The translations under genes and the position numbers were made by a program. DNA of 64,000 nucleotides from Anaerophilus nitritigenes (lineage in GTDB: Bacteria; Bacillota; Clostridia; Peptostreptococcales; Thermotaleaceae), in contig NZ_RYYS01000032.1 of NCBI RefSeq assembly GCF_004138215.1, forward strand, positions 124,001 to 188,000, written 5' to 3'. How positions within the stretch are numbered: the stretch's first letter is position 1; each line of letters starts with the position of its first letter. Positions 1 to 9,775 of this stretch are shown here, piece after piece. The notes below the pieces were generated by a model. It was not told where the DNA came from, did not search any database, and saw only the letters and a program-made list of their open reading frames with translations.

Positions 1-307
1 GATGAATAGAATGATGCAAGACGTTCCAAAAGCGGATGTAATTATTACGAATCCAACCCATTATGCAATTGCTATAAGATACGATAGTACTCTTGAGGAA
101 GCACCTGTTGTACTTGCAAAAGGGAAAGATTTAATAGCACAAAAAATTAAACAAATTGCTTCTGAAAATGATATTATTATGGTTGAAAATAGAATATTAG
201 CTCGTACTCTTTATTCTACTGTGGAGATAGGAGATTTTATTCCTCCAGATCTTTATCAAGCAGTTGCAGAGGTTCTAGCTTATGTATATAAAGTGAAAAA
301 TATGTAA
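1..307 (+). CDS. flhB: Flagellar export apparatus protein FlhB, C-terminal part (5' end outside window)
   Basis: This is the C-terminal cytoplasmic domain of FlhB, the substrate-specificity switch of the flagellar type III export gate. The reading frame enters from the left edge (codons start at base 2), so the membrane domain is missing here. The NPTH autocleavage motif lies about 17 residues into the visible part, followed by the conserved AIAIRYD stretch. FlhB cleaves itself between N and P when export switches from hook to filament substrates. flhA follows after 16 bp with a good GGAGG site, as in the Bacillus fla/che operon. The identity is secure. The truncation is caused by the window edge and is not a mutation. 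Confidence 0.96.
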   Translation, partial: MNRMMQDVPKADVIITNPTHYAIAIRYDSTLEEAPVVLAKGKDLIAQKIKQIASENDIIMVENRILARTLYSTVEIGDFIPPDLYQAVAEVLAYVYKVKNM

Positions 308-323
308 TTAGGAGGAATAAAAA

Positions 324-2351
324 ATGAAATTTGGTGATATTGTTGTATCACTGGCTATTATAGCTGTTGTTTTACTGATTATTATACCTGTCCCTCTTCC
401 GTTTTTAGATGTATTATTGAGTTTGAATATATCATTATCTTTACTGATCCTTTTGATTTCTGTGTATAATAAAGAACCTTTACAATTTGCTATTTTTCCA
501 TCAATGCTTTTACTTACTACTTTATTTCGATTGTCTTTAAATATTTCTACAACGAGATATATTCTTTCAAAAGGAAATGCAGGTAGTGTTATTGAAGCTT
601 TTGGAGAATTTGTAATTGGTGGAGATGCGATTGTAGGGTTTATTATTTTCTTAATTATTATTATTATTCAGTTCATGGTTATTACAAAAGGTGCAGAAAG
701 GGTATCAGAAGTGGCTGCAAGATTTACATTAGATGCAATGCCAGGAAAGCAAATGGCTATTGATGCAGATCTAAACTCTGGTTTGATTGATGAAATGCAG
801 GCACGTGAAAGAAGAATCAGAATACAAAAGGAAGCAGATTTTTATGGAGCTATGGATGGAGCTAGTAAATTTGTAAAGGGAGATGCAATTGCCGGAATCA
901 TTATTACCATTATCAACATTACAGCAGGGTTTGTTTTAGGGATGATGGGAAAAGGATTAGGCTTTAGTGAAGCTTTACAAAAATATACACTGCTTACAGT
1001 TGGAGACGGATTGGTAAGCCAAATACCAGCACTGTTAATTTCAACAGCTACTGGTATTGTAGTAACAAGAGCTGCATCTGATTCAGACTTAGGAAATGAT
1101 GTATTAAGGCAATTATTTAGAGAGCCTAAAATTATGTTTATTATATCCGGGGTATTATTCTTTTTAGGATTAACACCATTACCTACAATTCCGTATTTTC
1201 TTTTAAGTGGAGTATTTTTATATTTAGGATTTATTCTTAGAAAATCTATCAAAGAAAATATAACAGAAGAAGAAACTGATGTAGCAGATGATCAAGTAGA
1301 AGAAATCAAAAAACCTGAAAATGTATTACCACTTCTTCAAGTAGATCCAATTGAACTTGAGTTTGGATATGGAATTATTCCTCTAGCAGATCCTCATCAA
1401 GGGGGAGATTTATTTGATAGACTTGTAATGATCAGAAGGCAATGTGCATTAGAACTAGGAATTGTTGTACCTATGATTCGTTTAAGAGACAATATTCAAT
1501 TAGAATCTAATCAATATGTAATTAAAATAAAAGGTGTAGAAGTAGCAAATGGAGATATTGTATTTGATCATTATTTAGCTATGAATCCAGGGGGAGCTCA
1601 AGGGGATATTCAAGGGATTGATACAGTAGAACCAGCTTTTGGACTACCAGCCAAATGGATAGGAGAAGAAGAAAGAGAAAAAGCAGAAATATTTGGATAT
1701 ACTGTAGTAGATCCTTCTTCGGTCGTGTCAACTCATTTGACTGAAATTGTAAAAAGATATTCTCATGAACTATTAGGAAGACAAGAAGTAAAAGCTTTAT
1801 TAGATAACTTAAAAGAGCATCATGGGGCATTGGTAGAAGAATTAGTTCCTAAGATTTTATCTATTGGAGAAGTACAAAAAGTATTATCTAATCTATTAAA
1901 AGAAGGTATTTCTATTCGAGATATGGTAAGTATATTAGAAACTTTAGCAGATTATGGAGCTATGACAAGAGATACAGATATGCTTACAGAATATGTAAGA
2001 CAATCCTTATTTAGAGCCATTACAAAGCAGTTTATACAAGGAAATAGTGCAAAAGTTATTACTTTAGAAAAAGAATTAGAACAAAAGGTAATGGAGTCTA
2101 TTCAGCAAACAGAGCATGGTTCATATTTAAATTTAGATCCAAATACAGCACAAAGTATTTTAAACAGCCTTGCAAAACAAGTAGAAAAATTAATGTCTAT
2201 TGGAGAGCAACCCATTATATTGACTTCACCTATTGTAAGGGTATACTTTAAGAGATTGACAGAACAGTTAGCTCCGGAATTAATTGTTTTATCTTATAAT
2301 GAATTAGACTCAAAAGTTGAAGTACAGTCTGTTGGGATGGTGAGTTTATAA
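324..2351 (+). CDS. flhA: Flagellar biosynthesis protein FlhA
   Basis: FlhA (675 aa) is the largest export-gate protein of the flagellar type III secretion system. The first 310 or so residues hold about eight hydrophobic segments and the conserved FHIPEP-family cytoplasmic loop (DAMPGKQMAIDADLNSG at about 136-152). Residues from about 340 form the soluble domain whose nonameric ring binds chaperone-substrate complexes. Length and motifs are normal for the family. It follows flhB closely, has an AGGAGG site 8-9 bp before ATG, and its stop is separated by one base from the flhF start, so translation of the two is probably coupled. Confidence 0.98.
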   Translation: MKFGDIVVSLAIIAVVLLIIIPVPLPFLDVLLSLNISLSLLILLISVYNKEPLQFAIFPSMLLLTTLFRLSLNISTTRYILSKGNAGSVIEAFGEFVIGGDAIVGFIIFLIIIIIQFMVITKGAERVSEVAARFTLDAMPGKQMAIDADLNSGLIDEMQARERRIRIQKEADFYGAMDGASKFVKGDAIAGIIITIINITAGFVLGMMGKGLGFSEALQKYTLLTVGDGLVSQIPALLISTATGIVVTRAASDSDLGNDVLRQLFREPKIMFIISGVLFFLGLTPLPTIPYFLLSGVFLYLGFILRKSIKENITEEETDVADDQVEEIKKPENVLPLLQVDPIELEFGYGIIPLADPHQGGDLFDRLVMIRRQCALELGIVVPMIRLRDNIQLESNQYVIKIKGVEVANGDIVFDHYLAMNPGGAQGDIQGIDTVEPAFGLPAKWIGEEEREKAEIFGYTVVDPSSVVSTHLTEIVKRYSHELLGRQEVKALLDNLKEHHGALVEELVPKILSIGEVQKVLSNLLKEGISIRDMVSILETLADYGAMTRDTDMLTEYVRQSLFRAITKQFIQGNSAKVITLEKELEQKVMESIQQTEHGSYLNLDPNTAQSILNSLAKQVEKLMSIGEQPIILTSPIVRVYFKRLTEQLAPELIVLSYNELDSKVEVQSVGMVSL

Positions 2352-2352
2352 C

Positions 2353-3483
2353 ATGAAAGTAAAAAGATATATTGCAAGTAATGCACAGGAAGCTATGCTA
2401 AAAGTAAAAACGGAATTAGGAGTAAATGCAGTTATATTGCATTCAAGAAAAATAAAAAGACCAGGAATTTCTGGTTTTTTTAAAAAACCTTTGATAGAAA
2501 TGGTAGCAGCTATAGAAGATGATCAAAAAAAGAAAATAGAGTATAAGAACATATCGAATGAGGAAAAAAGTATAAAGCCAAAAGAAGAATCTAAAAAAAT
2601 GGAACAATTACAAAAACAAGTAGGAAATATTGAGGATTTGTTGAATAATTTTATAGATAAGGTAGAAAAGAATCCTCAAAGGGATACAGCTAAAAATCCT
2701 ACTGTATCTGAAAAATATTATAATTTACTCTTAGAAAAAAATGTTGAAAAAAATATTATAGAAAAAATACTCAATATTTCAAAAAAAAGAATTAGTTTTT
2801 CAGAAGATCATGAAGATGCAATTTGTAAAACAATCAAAATGGTTATGAAAGAGTATTTAGGTGAACCCGAGCCTATGAAAGAAGAAGCTCATCAAAAGAT
2901 TATATTATTTGTAGGACCTACAGGGGTAGGAAAAACTACTACTTTAGCAAAACTAGCGGCAAAACTTTCTATTGGACAAAATAAATCTATAGGATTTATT
3001 ACCTCAGATACCTATAGAATTGCTGCTGTAGAGCAATTAAGAACTTATGGGGAAATACTAGGAATACCAGTTAAGGTCATTTATGAATCACAAGAAATAG
3101 AAGAAGCTATAAAAGATTACGCAGATAAAGATGTGATTTTAATAGATACAGCAGGCAGAAATCATAAAAGCAGCACACAACTAGAAGAAATCAAAGAGTT
3201 GATTCAATATATTAAAAATCCAGAAATTTTTTTAGTAATAAGTGCTACAACTGGGTATAAAGATATAATAAACATTGTAAATGGATATGAATTTTTAGAT
3301 GATTATCGATTACTATTTACAAAATTAGATGAATCAGATGGTTTTGGAAATATATTAAATACTAAAATATTTACAGGAAAGAATCTCTCTTATGTTACGG
3401 TGGGGCAAAGTGTTCCAGATGATATAGAAATTGCAGATCCTGAAAAAATTGCAAATGCAATCGTTGGTAAATTAGATGAATGA
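2353..3483 (+). CDS. flhF: SRP-family GTPase FlhF
   Basis: FlhF (376 aa) is an SRP54/FtsY-type GTPase that sets the place and number of flagella. The N-terminal region carries the FlhF-typical opening and is followed by a charged B domain (about 60-110). The NG domain has the P-loop GPTGVGKTTT at about 188-197, a DTAGRNHKS switch motif and a TKLDE guanine-specificity motif. It begins one base after the flhA stop and overlaps flhG by 8 bp. FlhG is its GTPase activator, so the overlap fits a functional pair. No Shine-Dalgarno stands alone; the site lies within the end of flhA. Confidence 0.96.
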   Translation: MKVKRYIASNAQEAMLKVKTELGVNAVILHSRKIKRPGISGFFKKPLIEMVAAIEDDQKKKIEYKNISNEEKSIKPKEESKKMEQLQKQVGNIEDLLNNFIDKVEKNPQRDTAKNPTVSEKYYNLLLEKNVEKNIIEKILNISKKRISFSEDHEDAICKTIKMVMKEYLGEPEPMKEEAHQKIILFVGPTGVGKTTTLAKLAAKLSIGQNKSIGFITSDTYRIAAVEQLRTYGEILGIPVKVIYESQEIEEAIKDYADKDVILIDTAGRNHKSSTQLEEIKELIQYIKNPEIFLVISATTGYKDIINIVNGYEFLDDYRLLFTKLDESDGFGNILNTKIFTGKNLSYVTVGQSVPDDIEIADPEKIANAIVGKLDE

Positions 3484-4387
3484 TCAAGCAAAAAAATTAA
3501 GAGAGATGATTTATAAAATTAAAAAACAAAATGATCAAGATAGAATGAGTGAGATGGAAGAAGAAAACATAAATACAAGAGTAATTACCATTACTAGTGG
3601 AAAAGGTGGGGTAGGTAAATCTAATTTTACGATTAATTTGGGATTAGCTTTAATTAAATTAGGATATAAAGTAACGATTTTAGATGCAGATTTAGGACTT
3701 GCAAATATTGATGTGATTTTAGGAGTGATTCCTAAATATACTTTGGCACATATGATTACATCAGAAAAGGAACTTCATGAAATTGTAGTAAAGGGTCCAG
3801 GGGGAATTCAATTTATATCAGGAGGTTCTGGACTAAAAGAACTGGTAAATTTAAATGAAGAACAGATAGGTAGTGTCATTGACGGTTTAAGACATCTAGG
3901 AAAAGATATGGATTTTATATTGATTGATACAGGTGCAGGAATTAATGATTCGGTATTATCTTTTATAGAAGCTGCTAGTGAAGTGATTTTGGTGACTACT
4001 CCTGAGCCCACATCTATTACAGATGCTTATGCAGTATTAAAAAACCTTGTATTAAAAGATAAAGATAAAATCATTCGGGTTTTAATCAATAGAGCAGAAA
4101 CTCCTAAAGAAGGAATAGAAATTTTTAATAAATTAAATATGGTTTCTCAAAAATTTTTAAATATACCACTAGAAAGATTAGGATATCTATATGATGATCC
4201 TTTAGTATCTAAATCAGTAAAACTTCAAAAGCCTTTTTTACTCAGTTTTCCCAATAGTTTAATTAGTAAAAGCATAGAAGCTATAGCCTCTAAATTGGTT
4301 TATGAACCTAATGAAGAAGTAAAAGAGGTAGGCGGGTTAAAAAGATTCATATATAAATTTTTAGATAGCTGTAAAAGACCAGTGTAG
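3476..4387 (+). CDS. flhG: MinD/ParA-type ATPase FlhG (YlxH)
   Basis: FlhG (303 aa) is a MinD-like ATPase that limits flagellar number and stimulates FlhF GTPase activity. The N-terminal 35 residues are polar and contain the region that in FlhG proteins activates FlhF. The deviant Walker A motif GKGGVGKSN is at about 43-51, with DADLGLANID and DTGAGI motifs further on. The C-terminus is basic, as expected of a membrane-targeting helix. The start overlaps flhF by 8 bp. In Bacillus the equivalent gene lies between flhF and cheB, the same position except for the PilZ gene inserted here. Confidence 0.95.
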   Translation: MNDQAKKLREMIYKIKKQNDQDRMSEMEEENINTRVITITSGKGGVGKSNFTINLGLALIKLGYKVTILDADLGLANIDVILGVIPKYTLAHMITSEKELHEIVVKGPGGIQFISGGSGLKELVNLNEEQIGSVIDGLRHLGKDMDFILIDTGAGINDSVLSFIEAASEVILVTTPEPTSITDAYAVLKNLVLKDKDKIIRVLINRAETPKEGIEIFNKLNMVSQKFLNIPLERLGYLYDDPLVSKSVKLQKPFLLSFPNSLISKSIEAIASKLVYEPNEEVKEVGGLKRFIYKFLDSCKRPV

Positions 4388-4407
4388 AAGTGAAAGTAGG
4401 ATGAGAT

Positions 4408-5079
4408 ATGAAAAAAAATTTTTTTCCTAAAGTTGGAACTAAAATTCAAATAAAATGGATAGATGTTCAAAAATATAACGATATGAAATATTTGACAAGT
4501 AAGATTATGGATATGATAGATGAAGATACATTGATTATAGCAACACCTACTCATAAAAATGTATCTGCACCTATTCCAGTTGATGGACAGATAAAAATTA
4601 GTTATTTTAAACAAGATTTAGGAATCTATGGATTTCAAGCAAAGGTAATAGAAAGAAAAAACGCTGAAGGAATGTCTTACTTAAAAGTAAAAAGAATAGG
4701 AGATATTTTTAAGATACAAAGAAGGGATTTTTACAGATTATCTATTGTTTTGAGTGGGAAATTAACAATCAGAGAAAAAGGAAATGGGGAAGAAATTTCT
4801 TTTCTTACAAAAGATATCAGTGGTGGTGGACTAAGAGCAATTATAAAAGAAAAAATAGAAAAAGGAAGTATAGTAGACATTGACCTTGTGATTGATAAAA
4901 AGATAGTTTTTGCAAGGGGAGAAATAATAAGATCCATCCCTTCGCAAGAATCAAAAGGTGATTATGATATAGGTATTACTTTTAAAAATATCGATGAAAA
5001 AGATAGAGAACAAATCATCTCCTTTATTTTTGAATCTGAAAGAAAAATGAGGAAACGGGGGATTGGTTTAAATGAATAA
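4408..5079 (+). CDS. PilZ-domain flagellar brake protein (YcgR-like)
   Basis: This 223-aa protein has the two-domain layout of YcgR/MotI flagellar brakes: an N-terminal YcgR domain and a C-terminal PilZ domain from about residue 105. The c-di-GMP-binding signatures are visible: RRDFYR (RxxxR type) at about 110 and DISGGGLRA (D/NxSxxG type) at about 132. Such proteins bind the stator or rotor when c-di-GMP rises and slow motility. The gene overlaps cheB by 8 bp, so it is expressed with the chemotaxis genes. It is absent from the B. subtilis fla/che operon but sits here in many Clostridia. No effector partner is visible in the window. Confidence 0.88.
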   Translation: MKKNFFPKVGTKIQIKWIDVQKYNDMKYLTSKIMDMIDEDTLIIATPTHKNVSAPIPVDGQIKISYFKQDLGIYGFQAKVIERKNAEGMSYLKVKRIGDIFKIQRRDFYRLSIVLSGKLTIREKGNGEEISFLTKDISGGGLRAIIKEKIEKGSIVDIDLVIDKKIVFARGEIIRSIPSQESKGDYDIGITFKNIDEKDREQIISFIFESERKMRKRGIGLNE

Positions 5080-6124
5080 AATAAAAGTTTTAGTAGTAGA
5101 TGATTCTGCTTTTATGAGAAAAATTGTTTCGGATATTATTAATTTAGATCAAGACCTAAATGTAGTGGCAACAGCTCGAAATGGAAAAGAAGCAATAGAA
5201 AAGATTAAAGAATTTTCTCCAGATATTGTAACTATGGATGTAGAGATGCCAATTTTAGATGGGATTACTACACTCAAAGAAATTATGAAAGATCATCCTT
5301 TACCTGTAATAATGGTGAGTAGTGTTACTATGGAAGGTGCTGAAGCTACTTTAAAAGCATTAGAATTAGGAGCAGTGGATTTTATTACGAAGCCTACAAA
5401 TATATTTAAAATGAATACAGGTGATATGAAATCTTTATTAACAGAAAAAATCAAAATAGCAGCAAAAGCAAAAGTAACAACAAGAATAAATAATCAACCA
5501 TTAAAAATAAAAAACACAGAAAAAAAATTATGGATTCCACAAAATAAAAATATAAAAAAAATTGTAGCTATTGGAACATCTACAGGTGGACCAAGAGCAT
5601 TACAAGATGTAATTCCTTATTTACCTAAAAATATTCCAGCGAGTATTTTGATTGTACAACATATGCCAGCAGGATTTACAAAATCTTTAGCAGATAGATT
5701 AAATAATTTGTCAGAAATTCATGTAAAAGAAGCTGAAAATGAAGAGATCTTGCAACCAGGATGTGCGTATATTGCACCAGGAGCATATCATTTAAGAGTC
5801 ATAAAAGATCAAGGAAATTTGAAAATTCATCTCTCAAAAGATGAGCTTGTATCAGGACATAGACCCTCTGTCAATGCTATGATGAATTCTTTAGCACAGA
5901 TAAAGTTAAATAATTTAGTAGGAGTGATTATGACAGGCATGGGTTCTGATGGAGCTGAGGGAATGAAAAATATAAAGGAGCAAAATGGATATACCATTGC
6001 ACAAGATGAATCAACATGTGTAGTATATGGAATGCCTAAATCAGCTGTGAATCTAGGTTGTATTGATCAAATCGTATCATTACAAGATATAGCTACAACC
6101 ATAACTAAAATTGTGGGGGTGTAA
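5072..6124 (+). CDS. cheB: Chemotaxis methylesterase/glutaminase CheB
   Basis: CheB (350 aa) removes methyl groups from chemoreceptors when phosphorylated by CheA. The receiver domain (about 1-120) has the acidic pair DD near residue 10, the phospho-acceptor in MDVEMPILDG at about 56, and a conserved lysine in TKP near 107. The C-terminal catalytic domain (about 165-345) shows the Ser-His-Asp triad in GTSTGGPRAL, QHMPAGFT and TGMGSDGAEG. A linker of about 40 residues joins them. It overlaps the PilZ gene by 8 bp and lies 3 bp before cheA, so it is co-transcribed with its kinase. Confidence 0.97.
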   Translation: MNKIKVLVVDDSAFMRKIVSDIINLDQDLNVVATARNGKEAIEKIKEFSPDIVTMDVEMPILDGITTLKEIMKDHPLPVIMVSSVTMEGAEATLKALELGAVDFITKPTNIFKMNTGDMKSLLTEKIKIAAKAKVTTRINNQPLKIKNTEKKLWIPQNKNIKKIVAIGTSTGGPRALQDVIPYLPKNIPASILIVQHMPAGFTKSLADRLNNLSEIHVKEAENEEILQPGCAYIAPGAYHLRVIKDQGNLKIHLSKDELVSGHRPSVNAMMNSLAQIKLNNLVGVIMTGMGSDGAEGMKNIKEQNGYTIAQDESTCVVYGMPKSAVNLGCIDQIVSLQDIATTITKIVGV

Positions 6125-6127
6125 AAA

Positions 6128-8134
6128 ATGGATATGAACCAATATTTAGATATTTTTATTGAAGAGTCAAAAGAACATTTGCAAAATATGAACCAAAGTT
6201 TGCTAGAGTTAGAGAATAATCATAAAGATATAGGATTAGTAAATGAAATTTTTAGAATTGCCCATACATTAAAAGGTATGTCAGCTACTATGGGCTATAC
6301 AAAAGTAGCGAATCTTACACATGAAATGGAAAATGTATTACAACTTTTAAGAAGTAATGAAATGGAATTATCAGAAAAAATTGTAGATATATTATTTGAA
6401 TGCTTAGATACACTAGAAGGTTATATTAATGAAGTCAGCAATTCAGGAACAGAAGGAGATATGGATTCAGATTATTTAGTAAAAAAGCTGCATGAAATTA
6501 TTCATGGAAAAAGCGAAGATGCAGTTAAAGAAAATTTAAAAGTTTCTTCTCAAGAAGTAGATAATATTTCTATAGAAATAGAAGAGTTTTCAAAGGAAAT
6601 TGCTCAAAAGGCAATACAAGAAGGATATCATTGCTACAAAATGCAAATAGAATTAAATCCTAATTGTATGCTAAAAGCGGCAAGAGCTTTTATTATTTTT
6701 AATACACTAGAACAAGATTGTGAAATCTTAAAATCAAATCCTCCTGTAGAAGATATTGAAGATGAAAAATTTGAATCAAGCTTTGAGTTAATTATTATAT
6801 CAGCAGTAGAGCAAGATATTATACAACAAAAAATTAGTAGTATATCAGAGATAGAAAATGTATTAATGGAAAAAGTAGATATCAATTTTTCAATTGAAGA
6901 TGTAAATCTAAAAAACAAGGTAGAAGAACAAAAAGAAACAAAAACAGAAGACAAAACTGAAAATTCTACTTCGCAAACAAAGAAACCAAAGGTAGGAAAA
7001 ACTGTAAGAGTAGATATCGATAGACTAGATAATCTTATGAATCTTGTAAGTGAATTGATTATTACAAGATCAAGACTTGAGGAAATAGATGAGTCAGGAA
7101 AAAAACAAAATATGAATGAAGCTATTGAGTATCTTGAAAGAATTACTACCAATCTTCATGATGCAGTAATGAAGGTAAGAATGGTTTCTATTGATAGAGT
7201 GTTTAATAGATTTCCAAGAATGGTAAGAGACCTTTCAAAAGAAGTGGGAAAAGAAATTTCTCTTGTCATGTTAGGAGAAGATACAGAAGTAGATAGAACC
7301 GTTATTGATGAGATAGGAGATCCACTAATTCATTTGATTAGAAATTCTATAGATCATGGGATAGAAGATCCAGAAACTCGTAAACAACATGGAAAATCAG
7401 AAATTGGAACATTAAAATTAAATGCTTATCCAGATGGAAATAGTGTAGTGATTGAAGTTGAAGATGATGGACAAGGAGTAAATATTGAAAAAGTAAAGAA
7501 AAAGGCTATAGACAAAGGACTTATTACAAAAGAACAAGCAGAAATGATGGATGATAAAGAAGCAGTAAATTTATTATTTAAGTCAGGATTTAGTACAGCG
7601 GATAAAATATCAGATATTTCGGGTAGAGGTGTAGGACTAGATGTTGTAAAGACAAAAATCGAATCTTTAGGAGGAGTAGTAGAGGTAAAAACTTCTAGTG
7701 CAGGAACTATATTTATTATTCGATTACCCCTTACTTTAGCTATTATTCAAGCTTTACTTGTTATGATTGGAGAAGAAAAATATGCTATTCCACTTAATTC
7801 AATAAAAGAAATTATTACAATAGATTCAAGTAAAATAAGAAAAATACAAGATCAAGAAGTAGTATTATATAGAAATACAACATTACCTATTTTAAGAATG
7901 AATCAGATATTAAACGTTGAGACGAACCACTCTTATGAAGGAGATTTAACTGTAGTAGTAGCCAGAAAAGGAGATAAAACAGCAGGTTTTGTGGTAGATC
8001 ATTTAATCGGCCAACAAGAAATTGTAATAAAATCCTTAGGAAAATTTTTAGCAGGTATTCATTGTATTGCAGGAGCTACTATTTTAGGAAATGGACAAGT
8101 TGCTTTGATTGTAGATACAAACTCTCTTTTTTAA
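6128..8134 (+). CDS. cheA: Chemotaxis histidine kinase CheA
   Basis: CheA (668 aa) is the central kinase that phosphorylates CheY and CheB. Domains in order: HPt (1-110) with the phosphorylated His in RIAHTLKGM at about 46; a P2 response-regulator-binding region; a polar linker rich in K, E and T; the P3 dimerisation helices (about 295-360); the HATPase P4 domain with LIRNSIDHGIE (N box) and DDGQGV and GRGVGLDVV (G boxes); and the CheW-like P5 domain (about 535-668). GGGGGTG precedes ATG by 6 bp. A 55-bp gap separates it from cheW. All catalytic motifs are intact. Confidence 0.98.
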   Translation: MDMNQYLDIFIEESKEHLQNMNQSLLELENNHKDIGLVNEIFRIAHTLKGMSATMGYTKVANLTHEMENVLQLLRSNEMELSEKIVDILFECLDTLEGYINEVSNSGTEGDMDSDYLVKKLHEIIHGKSEDAVKENLKVSSQEVDNISIEIEEFSKEIAQKAIQEGYHCYKMQIELNPNCMLKAARAFIIFNTLEQDCEILKSNPPVEDIEDEKFESSFELIIISAVEQDIIQQKISSISEIENVLMEKVDINFSIEDVNLKNKVEEQKETKTEDKTENSTSQTKKPKVGKTVRVDIDRLDNLMNLVSELIITRSRLEEIDESGKKQNMNEAIEYLERITTNLHDAVMKVRMVSIDRVFNRFPRMVRDLSKEVGKEISLVMLGEDTEVDRTVIDEIGDPLIHLIRNSIDHGIEDPETRKQHGKSEIGTLKLNAYPDGNSVVIEVEDDGQGVNIEKVKKKAIDKGLITKEQAEMMDDKEAVNLLFKSGFSTADKISDISGRGVGLDVVKTKIESLGGVVEVKTSSAGTIFIIRLPLTLAIIQALLVMIGEEKYAIPLNSIKEIITIDSSKIRKIQDQEVVLYRNTTLPILRMNQILNVETNHSYEGDLTVVVARKGDKTAGFVVDHLIGQQEIVIKSLGKFLAGIHCIAGATILGNGQVALIVDTNSLF

Positions 8135-8189
8135 ATAAAATTTATATAAAAATTGTAGATTTGAAGAAGTAAATGAAGGAGGGGAAAAT

Positions 8190-8642
8190 ATGAGTGAGAA
8201 ATTAGTTGCAACAGAAAATCAATATGTATTATTTAAATTAAATGATGAATATTATGGAATAGATATCTTAAATGTTCAAACCATTGAAAAAGTTATGGAT
8301 ATTACAAGAGTTCCTTATGCACCTGATTTTGTAGAAGGAGTCATTAATTTAAGGGGTGAAGTTGTACCAGTTATTCATTTGAGAAAGAGATTTAGTTTAC
8401 CCCATGGAGAAATAAATGAAGAGTCTAGAATTATCATTGTAACCATAGATGAAATGATTATTGGATTATTAGTAGATTCTTCTTCAGAAGTGTTACATTT
8501 AGATGTGTCAGATATTGATGATGTTCCAAATATGTCAGATAACCTCAAAAATGATTATGTAAAGGGAATTGGAAAAAATCAAGAGAGAATTATTATATTA
8601 TTAGACTTATCTAAAATCTTAGATAAGGGAGAAGAAAGCTAA
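8190..8642 (+). CDS. cheW: Chemotaxis coupling protein CheW
   Basis: CheW (150 aa) couples chemoreceptors to CheA. It is a single CheW domain of about 140 residues with the hallmark stretch VEGVINLRGEVVPVIHLR at about 48-65, which contains the receptor- and kinase-contacting surface. It has no extra receiver domain, so it is CheW and not CheV. An AAGGAGGGG site lies 6-8 bp before ATG. It lies between cheA and cheC, the order seen in B. subtilis. Confidence 0.97.
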   Translation: MSEKLVATENQYVLFKLNDEYYGIDILNVQTIEKVMDITRVPYAPDFVEGVINLRGEVVPVIHLRKRFSLPHGEINEESRIIIVTIDEMIIGLLVDSSSEVLHLDVSDIDDVPNMSDNLKNDYVKGIGKNQERIIILLDLSKILDKGEES

Positions 8643-8672
8643 TATAATCATTAGATTGAAGGTGGGATAAAT

Positions 8673-9290
8673 ATGGGAATTTCCATTGAAGAAATGAATA
8701 ATATGCAGTTAGACGTTTTAAAGGAAATTGGAAATATTGGTGCTGGAAATGCAGCAACTGCATTGGCAAAGATGGTAAATAGAAAAATAGATATGAACGT
8801 TCCTAAGGTAGAAGTACTAGAGTTTAAAGAAGTAACAGAACTTTTAGGAGGAGCAGAGATACCAGTATGCGGTATATATTTTGATGTGGATGGAGATCTT
8901 ACAGGAAATATTATGTTTTTATTAACTATGAAATCTTCTAGAATATTAGCAAATATGCTTCTTTATAAAGAAGATAACTCTGAGATCTTAGATGAAATAG
9001 ATCAGTCAGCCCTACAAGAAATAGGAAATATACTTTCTGGTGCTTATATATCATCTTTAACAGCATTAACAGGACTCAATTTAAAAATTTCCATACCTTC
9101 TCTATCGTTAGACATGGCAGGAGCCATTTTAAGTGTACCTATTATTCAATATGGTCAAGTAGGAGATAAGGTATTATTAATTGAAACTGAATTTAATGAA
9201 GGAGATGACAATATAAAAGGATATTTCTTTTTAGTGCCAGATGTTGATTCCTTTGAAATTCTATTAAAAAGTTTAGGAGTCTTAGAATAA
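8673..9290 (+). CDS. cheC: CheY-P phosphatase CheC
   Basis: CheC (205 aa) dephosphorylates CheY-P and is activated by CheD. Both active-site repeats of a full-length CheC are present: LKEIGNIGAGNAATAL at about 15-30 and LQEIGNILSGAYISSL at about 112-127, each with the E-x2-N signature. Single-site CheX and the FliY relatives differ in this respect. The C-terminal half contains the surface for CheD. The stop overlaps the ATG of cheD by 1 bp (TAATG), a coupling that suits a two-protein complex. Confidence 0.95.
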   Translation: MGISIEEMNNMQLDVLKEIGNIGAGNAATALAKMVNRKIDMNVPKVEVLEFKEVTELLGGAEIPVCGIYFDVDGDLTGNIMFLLTMKSSRILANMLLYKEDNSEILDEIDQSALQEIGNILSGAYISSLTALTGLNLKISIPSLSLDMAGAILSVPIIQYGQVGDKVLLIETEFNEGDDNIKGYFFLVPDVDSFEILLKSLGVLE

Positions 9291-9775
9291 TGAAAGAGAT
9301 GATTAAGGTAGGTATGGCGGATTTAAATGTTACAAAGGGAGATGCAGGCTTAACAACATTAGGATTAGGATCATGCGTAGGAGTTACATTGTATGATCCT
9401 ATTACAAAAGTAGTAGGTTTAGCACATGTTATGTTGCCCTCAAGCAAAACTATTAGAAATAATACAAATCCTGCAAAATTTGCAGATACTGCTATTGTAC
9501 TTTTGTTAGAGAAAGTACTAAAATTAGGAGCCAATCAAAGAAGATTAGTAAGTAAATTGGCGGGGGGAGCACAAATGTTTGCTTTTGCTAATAAAAATGA
9601 TATTATGAAGATAGGAGAAAGAAATACATTAGCATCAAAAGAAATATTAAAGCAGTTAAATATACCTATTATTGCAGAAGATACAGGAGGAAACTATGGT
9701 AGAACCATAGAAATTTATGGAGATACAGGAATTTTACTTATAAAAACTATAGGCCAAGGAATGAAACAGATATGA
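9290..9775 (+). CDS. cheD: Chemoreceptor glutamine deamidase CheD
   Basis: CheD (161 aa) deamidates glutamines on chemoreceptors and binds CheC. The papain-like catalytic residues are in the expected places: Cys in GLGSCVGVTLYD (about 27) and His in GLAHVMLP (about 44). A conserved Thr/Gly-rich stretch, DTGGNYGRT, is near the C-terminus. It overlaps cheC by 1 bp and the next small membrane-protein gene by 4 bp, so the three are translationally linked. Confidence 0.95.
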   Translation: MKEMIKVGMADLNVTKGDAGLTTLGLGSCVGVTLYDPITKVVGLAHVMLPSSKTIRNNTNPAKFADTAIVLLLEKVLKLGANQRRLVSKLAGGAQMFAFANKNDIMKIGERNTLASKEILKQLNIPIIAEDTGGNYGRTIEIYGDTGILLIKTIGQGMKQI

